A stretch of DNA of 64,000 nt from an uncultured bacterium (GCA_903952435.1 CAJBFN010000002.1:81507-145506), one strand, 5' to 3'. Counted from the stretch's first letter, positions 29,933-40,342 are shown. Program-made: numbers and translations. The notes: generated from the letters alone by a model not told the origin.

Positions 29933-31251
29933 GATTATTCGAGAGCAAAAAACTCGTAAAATCTTTATCGGACGGAGTTTTGTCTGACGACTTAATCCTT
30001 TCTCGTCGTCACAGGCCTGACTATCAGATAGTTGTTTTTATGGGTATTTTAATGCTTTTGGGGTTGGTTGTAGTTTATGCGATTGGCCCACAAAGGGCAA
30101 ATGTTTTAAATAATGCCTATGGTAGTGATTATTCTGATACTTATTTTTTTATAAAACAATTAGCTAGTCTTGTGGTTGCTAGTGTTGCATTTATATTTGT
30201 TGCTAATTTTCCATTTAAATTTGTCGCTAAATATGCCAAGCCTTTACTGATAGCGTCGTTTAGCCTTTGTTTGTCATTAGCTTTGGCTAATCTAGCTAAT
30301 CTTGAAATTGCTAGAGCAACACTTGGTGCGGCTCGATGGTTTAATCTTGGGGTACTTGGCAGTTTTCAGCCGTCCGAGGCCTTAAAATTTAGCCTTTTAG
30401 TATTTTTATCTTTATTTTTGGGTAATAAAATAAGGCAAGGTAAATTGAATGATTTAAAAGAAACAATAATACCACTAGCGTTAGTTTATGGTTTGTCGAT
30501 AATTTTTATCGTGATAATACAAAACGACCTAGGAACTGGCATAGCAATGACGAGTATAATTGCCACCATGCTTCTGGTTGGAAAGATTAATCTTAAAAAT
30601 AGCCTGATTGTTTTATCAGCGATTGGAATTTTGTTGTCGGCGGTTATAATTTTGGCACCACACCGCATGGAGCGAATTATGACTTTTATGCAGGGCGATA
30701 ACCAATCTAGTTCGATTGATAAAAATCAGGATAATTATCATGTCGAGCAGGCAAAATTAGCGATTGGAACCGGTGGAATATTTGGTGTTGGTATTGGTAA
30801 TAGTGTTCAAGCGACGGGGTATTTGCCAGAGGCAATAAATGACTCGGTCTTTGCAATTATTGGAGAAACTTTTGGATTTATAGGGCTTATAACTATCTTG
30901 GCTTTATTTACATTTTTATTAACAAGACTGCTTAAGACGATGGATCATCTAGAGGATATTAGATTAAGGTTAGTTATGGCTGGAATTTTTGGCTGGGTGG
31001 CTGCACATGTTATGCTAAATGTAGCGTCAATGATAGGGCTAGTGCCCTTGACGGGGATTACGTTGCCATTACTTAGCTTTGGCGGAACCAGTATGATGTT
31101 TATCGCGGCTATACTAGGATTGGCTTTTCAACTTTCTAGATACACGACTTTTTCGTCAAATATAAAGGAGACAAAATATGAAGATCTTGGCAGTCGGCGG
31201 GGGATCGGGCGGACACGTAACGCCAGTCGTAGCAGTTTTAGACGAAATTAA
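29929..31251 (+). CDS. ftsW: FtsW/RodA/SpoVE family glycosyltransferase
   Basis: Multi-TM, GAARWFNLGVLGSFQPSEALKFSLLVFL, PLTGITLPLLSFGGTSM. Confidence 0.93.
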   Translation: MRLFESKKLVKSLSDGVLSDDLILSRRHRPDYQIVVFMGILMLLGLVVVYAIGPQRANVLNNAYGSDYSDTYFFIKQLASLVVASVAFIFVANFPFKFVAKYAKPLLIASFSLCLSLALANLANLEIARATLGAARWFNLGVLGSFQPSEALKFSLLVFLSLFLGNKIRQGKLNDLKETIIPLALVYGLSIIFIVIIQNDLGTGIAMTSIIATMLLVGKINLKNSLIVLSAIGILLSAVIILAPHRMERIMTFMQGDNQSSSIDKNQDNYHVEQAKLAIGTGGIFGVGIGNSVQATGYLPEAINDSVFAIIGETFGFIGLITILALFTFLLTRLLKTMDHLEDIRLRLVMAGIFGWVAAHVMLNVASMIGLVPLTGITLPLLSFGGTSMMFIAAILGLAFQLSRYTTFSSNIKETKYEDLGSRRGIGRTRNASRSSFRRN

Positions 31252-32332
31252 AAAGAGCCACAAGAGGGTTCAAATTAGGTTTTGGTGTGATTATAAATTT
31301 GCCGAGCAGGCAAAATCAATAATGGGCCATTTTGACAAGAATATTCCAGTTTCGATAATTATATCAGGTAAATTACGTAGATATAGTCATTTGTCTTTTA
31401 CTAGGCAGTTATTTTTGAGAAACCTTGTACTACTTAATATAAGAGATGTATTCTTAACAATGTTTGGTATTTTGCAAAGTTTTATGAAACTAATCGCTTG
31501 GCGACCAGATGTCATATTTGCAAAAGGTGGCTATGTTTGTTTGCCGGTTGGTTTTGCGGCCCATATCTTAAGGATACCTCTCGTCATACATGATTCTGAT
31601 GCGCATCCAGGTTTGACGAATAGGGTTTTGGGCTTATGGGCTAATGTTATCGCAACCGGCGCACCACTTAAGTATTATTCTTATCCAGCCAGCAAGGCTA
31701 TCTACACAGGTATTCCTATATCCGATGAGTTTCACGAATTTTCTAATATAGAAAAACAAGAGGCTAAGCTAAAATGGGGAGTGGCGGCTAATCGGCCTTT
31801 AATAGTTATAACTGGCGGTGGTCTTGGCGCTCAACGTATTAATGATGCGTCGGTTGTTGCGCTTGATGACTTAACTCGCCTTGGATCGGTCGTGCTGATA
31901 TCTGGGGTGGGGCAATATAACGAATTAAAATCAATCTTGCCAGCTAATAATGAAAAGTTCCAGTTGCATTCATTTATAGCTAGCGACGTCGCTTCTTTAT
32001 TGGGTGCCGCAGACGTGGTTATTGCTAGGGCTGGGGCTACGACTATATTGGAATTAGCATCTTTGGTAAAGCCGACTATTTTAATACCTAATGAAAAGTT
32101 GACTGGCAACCATCAGTTAAAAAATACTAATGTTTATCTTGAAAAGGAAGCAGTTAAGTTCATAAGCGAGGCCGATATGGTTAATGACCCTAAAATTTTA
32201 GCTTCAGCCGTAAAGGATATATTACACAGTCCAGAAGCTTCACACAAGATGGCTATAAGATTTTCTAATTTTGTTCGTCCAAATGCTGCTCGTGATGTTG
32301 CGGATATGATTATTTCTAGTATTAAATTATAA
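31178..32332 (+). CDS. murG: UDP-GlcNAc:undecaprenyl-PP-MurNAc-pentapeptide transferase
   Basis: MKILAVGGGSGGHVTPVVAVLDEI, ITGGGLGAQRIND, ADVVIARAGATTILELA. Confidence 0.95.
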   Translation: MKILAVGGGSGGHVTPVVAVLDEIKKSHKRVQIRFWCDYKFAEQAKSIMGHFDKNIPVSIIISGKLRRYSHLSFTRQLFLRNLVLLNIRDVFLTMFGILQSFMKLIAWRPDVIFAKGGYVCLPVGFAAHILRIPLVIHDSDAHPGLTNRVLGLWANVIATGAPLKYYSYPASKAIYTGIPISDEFHEFSNIEKQEAKLKWGVAANRPLIVITGGGLGAQRINDASVVALDDLTRLGSVVLISGVGQYNELKSILPANNEKFQLHSFIASDVASLLGAADVVIARAGATTILELASLVKPTILIPNEKLTGNHQLKNTNVYLEKEAVKFISEADMVNDPKILASAVKDILHSPEASHKMAIRFSNFVRPNAARDVADMIISSIKL

Positions 32333-32347
32333 TAAACCATAAGCAAT

Positions 32348-33247
32348 ATGAGTTTATTTAGAAGAAAAAAAGATAATACAATTCCTAGGCGCCGGCTTGA
32401 AGCCGATGTTGATGTAAAGGTTGATTTATCGGATAATTTCAAGCGTAATCAAACTATTTCTGGTGCTTTATCGTCAGTTACGCCTAGGCAAAAAACTCAC
32501 CATTTGGCAATTAAAAGACGTAAAGTGTTAACGATTTTTTTAATTGTTTTAATGGTGGCGTTAACCATTTGGCTATTGATTATAAATATGACGGCAAAAG
32601 TTTCAGTTAGTGTTATCGGATCCATATCATCTTCAAAAAATATTGATAAATCTAGTTACGAAAAGGTGATACAGGATTATTTGGATGCCAATCCAATCGG
32701 TCGACTAAGGTTCTTTTTAGACCAAAATACCCTAAGGTCTTATTTAGTTAATAAAATGCCAGAGGTTGAGAATATTAGCCAAGCTGGCACGGATGGCCTT
32801 GGTGTGAGCGTATTTCGTATTGCCATGAGGAAGCCAGTCGCTGGATGGATGATAAATAATAAACAATATTTTGTGGATGCTAATGGCGTATCTTTTAATT
32901 TGAATTATTTCAATGACCCCAGTGTGCAGATAATCGATCAAAATGGTGTATCTTTACAATCTGGCGATGTGGTTGTTAGTCAGCGCTTTTTAAGCTTCGT
33001 AGGCCTAACTGTGGCTCAAGCTACAAATAATGGCTACACCGTAATCCAGGCGATCTTGCCGTCGGGCACCACTAGGGAATTGGAATTGAGGATAAAAGAA
33101 GGTGATTATTTGGTTAAGTTATCGATAGATAGGCCAGTGGGGGAGCAAATAGAGGATATGGTTGTTGCTTTGAAATATTTTATCAGTAAGGGCCAGAAGC
33201 CGCAGTATATTGATATTAGGGTTAGTGGTAAGGCATTTTATAAATAA
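32348..33247 (+). CDS. ftsQ: FtsQ/DivIB-like cell division protein
   Basis: N-terminal cytosolic tail, one TM, POTRA/FtsQ-like extracellular region; dcw position. Confidence 0.7.
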   Translation: MSLFRRKKDNTIPRRRLEADVDVKVDLSDNFKRNQTISGALSSVTPRQKTHHLAIKRRKVLTIFLIVLMVALTIWLLIINMTAKVSVSVIGSISSSKNIDKSSYEKVIQDYLDANPIGRLRFFLDQNTLRSYLVNKMPEVENISQAGTDGLGVSVFRIAMRKPVAGWMINNKQYFVDANGVSFNLNYFNDPSVQIIDQNGVSLQSGDVVVSQRFLSFVGLTVAQATNNGYTVIQAILPSGTTRELELRIKEGDYLVKLSIDRPVGEQIEDMVVALKYFISKGQKPQYIDIRVSGKAFYK

Positions 33248-33949
33248 ATTCAAAAGCCAGGGTACTACACTGTTACCCTTCTTGATGTTCTAATTTTGTT
33301 CGTATTTTAGTAAATTATAGTTGAATAATAAAAAACATATTTTAATATCAAAATAACAAAAAAGCAAATAGTGCATAGTCGGGCAGAGAACAGGTGGCCT
33401 GTGGAAAACATTAGGCATGACGACCAAAAACTACAACAAATGACAACGATTGGTATATTTAGGGTTTTTATATATAAACAACTAGATAATATAAAACAAA
33501 GAACGACATTAATAGTGTTAATCGATATTTTTATACAGGCACTACACTCTTTCTAGGGCGAAATTACAGATTGGGGTTATGCTTAGACGCATTACTAATC
33601 ATCTTATGTAAGTATATCTAATGTCGTAAAAGATATATTGTGCGACGTTAAGTCTATGTTTTGAATTTGTATTGTTATTTAACTTTTTGCTAGCTATTAA
33701 TGCCGATCGACCTATTCTATGCTGCTTGGCTTTTATATCAATATTCTTTTCGTACGTTCAGTATGTGTTTTTTAGCTTGTTTTTGGCTTTTTATAATTTA
33801 TCGGTTTTTGAGCCGCATAATTTTTATTGAAATTAAAATCAAGCTAGCTCGCGCCGGCGGCTTACTCGGCCTAATTTCGTCATATTTAAAATGTTCTATT
33901 TTTGTTCTATATATCTATAGTTGACTGTGTCTGGCTTAGTTAGATAGGT

Positions 33950-36631
33950 TTAGTGCTTGATTTGTAGTGAGTTATCGTCACTACTGCCCTGTTTTTGAGC
34001 TGTTGGTTGGCTGCTTTGATCTTGTGGTGCATTGGTTTTTCGTTTGCGGTTTCGTTTACGTTTTGGCCTTGGAGCATCATCTGATTTTAAATCTGTTGTA
34101 ATAGGGGCGGGAACTACGGCAGTGTGCCCTACTGCCTTTATGACAGTATTATTTATTGGTTTAATGCCTTCGGGCCAATTCATTGCTGGGCGGGCGGTAG
34201 CGGGCTTCTGAAGGCTTTCTGGTGGTCTGATGGCCTCGGATATCTCTTCCTCTATTTCGGCACGAGGGCGGCTGTAATTGCGGCGAGTATTCTCGATAAT
34301 TTTACCAGTGTTATCAATCTGTGGTTTTGGTAATGTCAAAGTTGTAGCATTAAAAGCTGGTGATTTTTCGCCTTTGATTACCATATTAATAACAAAATTA
34401 CGATTATGCATTTGCAATAAATCATTAGGTTCGAATTCTGGCTCAAACTGTTTAGATAAGATCGGTGCGTCATCAGCTGAGACTCGGAAACAAACCATTG
34501 TGCCGACGTTACCAAATACTGCATCGCGGACATTTTCGCTCATCTGGCTGATATATTGGTTTGCTACAGTTAAGTTTAGGCCATATTTGCGCGCCTCGGA
34601 CAAGATGGTCGCAAATGAGTCGGTGGCAAAGTTTTGAAATTCGTCTACATATAAATAGAATGGCCTGCGATCCTCAACGCGCTCAATATCACTTCGGCTC
34701 ATGGATGCTAGTTGTATTTTGGTGACGATAAAGGCGCCAAGGATTGAAGCGTTGTCTTCGCCAATTAGGCCTTTTGACAAATTAACTATCAAGATTTTGC
34801 CCTGATCCATAATCTCGCGGATATTAAAGGTGGATTTTGGCTGACCAATAATATTACGGATAATTGGGTTGGCCGTAAAGGCACCGACTTTATTTAGGAC
34901 TGGCGAAATCGCCTCGGCGACGAACTTATCATTCCAGGTTGCAAACTCATTTTTCCAGAAATTTAAGACGACCGTATCTTGGCAGTAGCCTAGTGTTTCT
35001 TGGCGAAATTTTTTATCTGTTAACATACGGGTTATATCAAGCATTGTTGTACTTGGACGGTCTAGTAGTGCAAGAATTGTATAGCGCAAGATATATTCTA
35101 GGCGTGGTCCCCAGCTTTCACCGAACATGCGCTTTAAAACACCAATAACCTCAGAGCTGATATTGGTTTTTTGGTTAGGATTAGTTACCTCTAATGGGTT
35201 AAAGCCTAGAGGATAAGCTGTATCTGCTGGGTTGAAATATACTACGTCGCTTAAACGACTGCCTGGTATAAAGCGCATGTTATTAACGGCAAAATCTCCG
35301 TGTGGGTCGATTATCGCGTAACCGTGACCATGGAAAATATCGCTAAGGGCGAATAATTCTAGCAAACCACTTTTGCCGGCGCCAGTTTGACCAATAATAT
35401 AAACATGCCTTGATCGGTCTGATCGCAACATGCCGAATTGGTGGTTTATGCCGCGGAAATTGGTCATGCCAAAGGCGCTAATATTTTCGTCAATCGCGCT
35501 ATTACCAGTAATTATTGGTAATTTTGATGGTGGTTCAGCTGTCTTACTGCTAGCCCATACTACATTTGGAGTCTCGACGTTAGTATGTGGCAAGTGAAAT
35601 ACACTAGCCAGCTCTTCGATATTAAGTATAAAACCTTCTTTTTTGCCAAAGTGTCGTGATCGGTAGCCAAATATATCTTCTTTTTTAAAACTAGCGGCTG
35701 ACATTTTGAATCCATTAAGGTTGGTGCTGTTAAACTGTTTGAATGTGCCAACAATTGCTTGCATTCTTAAACGAGCGTTAACAGTGCTCTCCCCTAGATA
35801 GACTAAGCGGATTTTAACTTTATAACCAAGTTTTGTGGCCTTTTTTTCAGCTTCGGATATTCGGGTTTTGTCTCGTTCGCTAACTTCTTTGACGGCGCTG
35901 CCTGATTTACTATCATCTGGCGGAACCCACAAAGCTTTTACTATTTGGCCCAGCCAAGATAGACTTTCTCCGTTAATTAATCCTGAAGATTTACCTTTTT
36001 TAATACTTTTTATCCAATTGTCGGAGTCTTTGTGCCAGCTGTCGGCTACTGGACGGGCTAAAATTTGAATCCAGACCTCTTCGCCGGTTGTCTCAAGCTT
36101 AGCTAAGGCGCCAGTCACGCCGGCTAGTGGGTCAACCTCGAAGTTTTGAAATGTTTTTATTGGCAACATTTCACTGGCAGACAATGTAATTTCGGATGAA
36201 TAAACAACTGTATGTTCGCGTTCATGATTTACATAATCTTCCTCGGCTTTTCGAATTTGAACTGTTGGATATTGAGAGTATATTTGCCCCTCAACAAAGC
36301 TGCGCAGGGCTTTTGGTACCCAGACATAAAAACGAATCTGACCATTTACAGATGCAATCTCAAGACTTAAATGTTCTTGAACGCCACTATTTAAAATTAA
36401 TTCTTCTTTGTCTCGTAATATTCCATGAAGACTGGCAAATAATTGTTCGGCTGCTAGCTCACTTTTATCGTTAGCTTTTGGGATCTCAAGAATTAATAGG
36501 TCGCTATCAAAATTAGCCAATTCTTCAACGCTTTTATTATTACGCCAAGTTAAAAAAGCCAGGACGGCCACGACCGGCAACCATACATACCACTGCAGTA
36601 AGAAGCTAATAATAGATAAGAATATACCCAT
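33950..36631 (-). CDS. Type IV secretion / conjugation-type ATPase (DUF87/TraM-recognition type)
   Basis: IGQTGAGKSGLLELFAL Walker A, FYLYVDEFQNFATDSFATILSEARKYGLNLTVANQY. Confidence 0.85.
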   Translation of the reverse strand: MGIFLSIISFLLQWYVWLPVVAVLAFLTWRNNKSVEELANFDSDLLILEIPKANDKSELAAEQLFASLHGILRDKEELILNSGVQEHLSLEIASVNGQIRFYVWVPKALRSFVEGQIYSQYPTVQIRKAEEDYVNHEREHTVVYSSEITLSASEMLPIKTFQNFEVDPLAGVTGALAKLETTGEEVWIQILARPVADSWHKDSDNWIKSIKKGKSSGLINGESLSWLGQIVKALWVPPDDSKSGSAVKEVSERDKTRISEAEKKATKLGYKVKIRLVYLGESTVNARLRMQAIVGTFKQFNSTNLNGFKMSAASFKKEDIFGYRSRHFGKKEGFILNIEELASVFHLPHTNVETPNVVWASSKTAEPPSKLPIITGNSAIDENISAFGMTNFRGINHQFGMLRSDRSRHVYIIGQTGAGKSGLLELFALSDIFHGHGYAIIDPHGDFAVNNMRFIPGSRLSDVVYFNPADTAYPLGFNPLEVTNPNQKTNISSEVIGVLKRMFGESWGPRLEYILRYTILALLDRPSTTMLDITRMLTDKKFRQETLGYCQDTVVLNFWKNEFATWNDKFVAEAISPVLNKVGAFTANPIIRNIIGQPKSTFNIREIMDQGKILIVNLSKGLIGEDNASILGAFIVTKIQLASMSRSDIERVEDRRPFYLYVDEFQNFATDSFATILSEARKYGLNLTVANQYISQMSENVRDAVFGNVGTMVCFRVSADDAPILSKQFEPEFEPNDLLQMHNRNFVINMVIKGEKSPAFNATTLTLPKPQIDNTGKIIENTRRNYSRPRAEIEEEISEAIRPPESLQKPATARPAMNWPEGIKPINNTVIKAVGHTAVVPAPITTDLKSDDAPRPKRKRNRKRKTNAPQDQSSQPTAQKQGSSDDNSLQIKH

Positions 36632-36675
36632 GGTTTACTTCCTTATTGTCTCACTTCAGAGTAAAATTGACAATG

Positions 36676-37731
36676 TTAGTTTGATGTTGGTTCAAAGATG
36701 TATGTAGCTTTAGCGACACGCTTAAATTGCGGCTTACTTTGAAGATTTAGTAATATAGTAGTCTCTTTAACTTGGCGACTGGCAAGTACACGTTTAACGA
36801 TTTCATCACGGTGTAATGGTTCAGAAGAATTTTTAAGAACGTCGGCAATAATATCCGATACAGTGCCACGGTTAAATCCCCAGCTACTTAATGCATAGAT
36901 TCCGCGGCCGATTAGGACAAAGCGAGAATCTTTGATTAATTCATTGTGTATTGCCTGGGTTGTAACATCTTTGCGTTTAAAGCTACTATCTTTTATCGAT
37001 CCAGCTATTTCGCTAAAGTGCATTGGTTTCTCATTTTCGGTTAAGATAACAAAGATTTTATCGCGAATATTTTTTGGATTAACAGTCGGCCATTTCAATA
37101 ATCCCCAACTGTCTTTTAGATGAGCTAATGATTTTGAGACGCTAGCTAGGCCGCGAACATAATTTGGATGTTCGTAAGATAATTTCTCGTGTAGTTGTTC
37201 TACGGTTAGTGGCTCGCCATGTTTTTTAATTACATCAACGATTACATCAACTTGGCCGCGTATTTTCTTTTCATCGCCATATTCACGAATACCAACACTA
37301 TGGTGATAACTGTCGTTTTCTTCAACAACGGTCAAATTTGGCGATAAGGCTGCAACAAAAGCGACGTGGGCGCGTTCGCGTTGGTCGCTGGTTTTTTTCA
37401 ATAAATCATCAGCTAGATCTTGAACTCGGGCTGTTCGGCCAAGGTCGGTTAGATTACGAATAATAATTTTTTCAATATTTGATACAGATTGGATTTTGCC
37501 ATTTTCGGCCGCCATTTTTAGACGAATAAGAATAGCCTTTTCAAGCTGTCTGACGCGTTCACGGGTGATGCCTAATAGCTCGCCAATTTGCTCTAGAGTT
37601 TCGCGTCGGTCATATAAACCAAAGCGACGAGTTATGATTTCTCGTTCTCGTTCTTGGTCGATAGTAGATAGTATCTCGTTGACACTATTTTTTAAGTCGA
37701 TTTTTGGTTCGCTATTTGATGGGTTATTCAT
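36676..37731 (-). CDS. Sigma-70 region 4-like HTH fused to HARE-HTH-like repeats
   Basis: EREREIITRRFGLYDRRETLEQIGELLGITRERVRQLEKAILIRLK plus repeated PLTVEQLHEKL / PMHFSEIAGSI / PLHRDEIVKRV modules. Confidence 0.75.
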   Translation of the reverse strand: MNNPSNSEPKIDLKNSVNEILSTIDQEREREIITRRFGLYDRRETLEQIGELLGITRERVRQLEKAILIRLKMAAENGKIQSVSNIEKIIIRNLTDLGRTARVQDLADDLLKKTSDQRERAHVAFVAALSPNLTVVEENDSYHHSVGIREYGDEKKIRGQVDVIVDVIKKHGEPLTVEQLHEKLSYEHPNYVRGLASVSKSLAHLKDSWGLLKWPTVNPKNIRDKIFVILTENEKPMHFSEIAGSIKDSSFKRKDVTTQAIHNELIKDSRFVLIGRGIYALSSWGFNRGTVSDIIADVLKNSSEPLHRDEIVKRVLASRQVKETTILLNLQSKPQFKRVAKATYIFEPTSN

Positions 37732-37888
37732 AAATTAGTCTTTCCTTCTGACCACCTCAGAGTTAACTTTATATTTTAAATATATCTATATTGTAAAAGA
37801 TTGTTTTTATTATGTCAAGTATCTCGTATACTCAATTCATTATACCATCAAATAGACACTGTATGTAAATAGTGTTGTAGGGCTTTTA

Positions 37889-40342
37889 TTATTTCTTCTT
37901 TGTTGTACGGCTTTTTTTTGTAGTTTTTCGTACAATACGGCGTTTTTTGCCTGCGGGTGCGTCTTTTAATAATTCTTTGGCCTTTTCATGGCTGATTTCA
38001 TCTGTTGTTAGATCTTTTGGTAGTTTAACGTTTTTGCTGCCGTCGGTTATATAAATACCAAAACGACCCTTTAAAATCTTAATTCCATCACCAAAATCGG
38101 CGATATTTTTTTCAGCTTCACTTTTTAATTTATTGGCATACATTTCAAGCGATTCGCTAAGTGTAATTGTGTGTGGGTCTAGCGGTTTTATACTGACAAA
38201 TAGTTTATCAATCTGAATATATGGTCCAAAACGACCAATATTAGCCTTTATTGGTATACCTTCGGGGGTATTACCGACGATTCTTGGCAAGCTAAAGGCT
38301 TGCAGGGCCTCGGCAAGCGTTACATTGTCAATTTTACGACCGGCTGGCATTGGGGCAAACTGTGGCTTATCTTCGTCTTTGTCTCCACTGCCTAGCTGTA
38401 ACATTGGCCCAAAACGGCCAAATCGGGCCAAAATTGGCTTGCCTGTCTTTGGGTCAACGCCTATTTCACGGGCCTGCGAAACTGTGCTGCGGTCGATTCC
38501 ACCAGATTGCTCGATTAATTTATGGAAAGGTATATAAAATCCGTCTAGCATTGTATTGCGCGCCAAAGCCCCAGTTGCTATCTTGTCAAAGCCGGTTTCA
38601 ACTTTGGCTGTAAAGCCGTAATCAACGATTTTATCAAAGTGATTCATTAAAAAGTCGCTAACTACTTCGCCAGCGGCGGTTGGGACAAGTTTACCTCGGT
38701 CGGCACCGGTTTTTTCGGTCATTATTTCGCGGTTTATCTGATTTTTAGATAAGTTCAAGGTGATGACATCGCGCGGATTGCCTTCGCCCTCGCCTTTTTC
38801 AGCGTAGCCACGGACTTGGACGGTGTTAATGATGGTTGCATAGGTTGACGGTCGGCCAATGCCTAATTCTTCAAGCTTTTTGACCAAGCTACCTTCACTG
38901 TATCTGGCTGGTGGGCGGGCAAATACTTGGCGAGCGTTGGCTGATTCTAGGTTAAGATCGTCTCCTGTTGAGACTGCGGGCAAAATTTCAGCGTCTTTTT
39001 TGCCGGCGCCATAGACTTTTAAAAATCCGTCAAAGATGATTACTTCGCCTTTGGCTTCAAAAACTAGATCGCTTGCTCGTTTGCTACCCCGCAAAGCAGG
39101 CTTCGCGCCGGGTTCGAACAAGGGTCCCGACGCCTTGTCGAACTCTGGCTGCAGATTGCTTTGCAAAGTAGCAACCTTGCCGTTCGCATCTGATATATCG
39201 ATAGTTATAACGGTTTTTTCTAATTTAGCCGGAGACATCTGGCTGGCAAGGGTGCGGCGGCGAATAAGATCGTATAATTTTTGCTCGTAGCCATTGCTGC
39301 TGGCGTTTTCTAGTGACATATCTGTTGGGCGGATAGCTTCGTGAGCTTCTTGGGCGCTGGCACTTTTGGTTTTAAAATTTCGAACTTGGCTATAATTGTC
39401 GCCAAATTTACCCTTAATATATTCGGTGGCGGCGGCGATAGCTTGGGCGCTTAATGTGGTCGAGTCGGTTCGCATATAGGTAATCTTACCGTCTTGGTAT
39501 AATTTTTGGGCGCTAGACATCGTTGATTTAATACTAAAGCCTAATTTACTGTTGGCTTCTTGTTGCAAGGTGCTGGTTGTAAATGGCACGCCGGGATTTC
39601 GAGTTGTTGGGCTGGTTGTGACATTTGAAACTGTAAATTTAGCGTTTAGTAAGCTTTCTAGAAATTTTTGAGCTTCTGTCTCGGTTTCAAATCGATTTGG
39701 CAACTCGGCCTTGATTATATCTTTACCGTGAGTGAACTCGGCGACAACTTTAAATGTAAATGATCCATTAAAGCCATCAATTTCGCGCTCGCGTTCGACT
39801 AATAATCTAACAGCTGGTGATTGCACGCGGCCGGCAGATTTACCACCAGGGACTTTACGCCAAACAACTGGCGACAATTCAAAACCAACAAGTCGGTCCA
39901 GAATTTGTCGGGCTTGTTGAGCGGCAACCAGATCCATGTCAATTGTGCGCGGGTTTTTAACAGCCTCTTCGATAGCGGTTTTTGTGATTTCGTGAAATAC
40001 GATACGTTTGGTTTTTTTGATATCTAATTTCAAGACTTCACAAAGATGCCAGGCAATTGCCTCTCCTTCGCGGTCTTCATCGGTTGCTAGCCAGACTGTT
40101 TCAGCTTCAATAACGGCTTTTTTAAGCCCGACAATGATTTTTTTCTTTTCAGGATCGACTTCGTAGATTGTCTTATAACCGTTTTTGACATCGATTGATT
40201 CGGCGCCGCCCTTAACTTTTTTTGCGATTCCACGGATATGTCCGACGCTAGATAACACCTTAAAGTCACTGCCGAGATACTTCTCGATAGTTTTAGCTTT
40301 GGCTGGTGACTCGACGATTACTAGATTCTTGCTCATAGACAA
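37889..40342 (-). CDS. topA: DNA topoisomerase I (contains inserted repeat element)
   Basis: NLVIVESPAKAKTIEKYLG, ATDEDREGEAIAWHL, TYMRTDSTTLS, LEELGIGRPSTYATII. Confidence 0.97.
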   Translation of the reverse strand: MSMSKNLVIVESPAKAKTIEKYLGSDFKVLSSVGHIRGIAKKVKGGAESIDVKNGYKTIYEVDPEKKKIIVGLKKAVIEAETVWLATDEDREGEAIAWHLCEVLKLDIKKTKRIVFHEITKTAIEEAVKNPRTIDMDLVAAQQARQILDRLVGFELSPVVWRKVPGGKSAGRVQSPAVRLLVEREREIDGFNGSFTFKVVAEFTHGKDIIKAELPNRFETETEAQKFLESLLNAKFTVSNVTTSPTTRNPGVPFTTSTLQQEANSKLGFSIKSTMSSAQKLYQDGKITYMRTDSTTLSAQAIAAATEYIKGKFGDNYSQVRNFKTKSASAQEAHEAIRPTDMSLENASSNGYEQKLYDLIRRRTLASQMSPAKLEKTVITIDISDANGKVATLQSNLQPEFDKASGPLFEPGAKPALRGSKRASDLVFEAKGEVIIFDGFLKVYGAGKKDAEILPAVSTGDDLNLESANARQVFARPPARYSEGSLVKKLEELGIGRPSTYATIINTVQVRGYAEKGEGEGNPRDVITLNLSKNQINREIMTEKTGADRGKLVPTAAGEVVSDFLMNHFDKIVDYGFTAKVETGFDKIATGALARNTMLDGFYIPFHKLIEQSGGIDRSTVSQAREIGVDPKTGKPILARFGRFGPMLQLGSGDKDEDKPQFAPMPAGRKIDNVTLAEALQAFSLPRIVGNTPEGIPIKANIGRFGPYIQIDKLFVSIKPLDPHTITLSESLEMYANKLKSEAEKNIADFGDGIKILKGRFGIYITDGSKNVKLPKDLTTDEISHEKAKELLKDAPAGKKRRIVRKTTKKSRTTKKK
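39081..39174. repeat. Palindromic repeat element copy B, inside topA
   Basis: TTGCTAC ccc GCAAAGCA ... TGCTTTGC aaa GTAGCAA; core matches copy A at about 47/59 positions by eye. Confidence 0.88.

Noticed and set aside
33371-33924. ORFs 33371-33556 and 33700-33924 in the ftsQ downstream gap
   Set aside because: Low-complexity translations without RBS or recognisable motifs; kept only as an unexplained gap.
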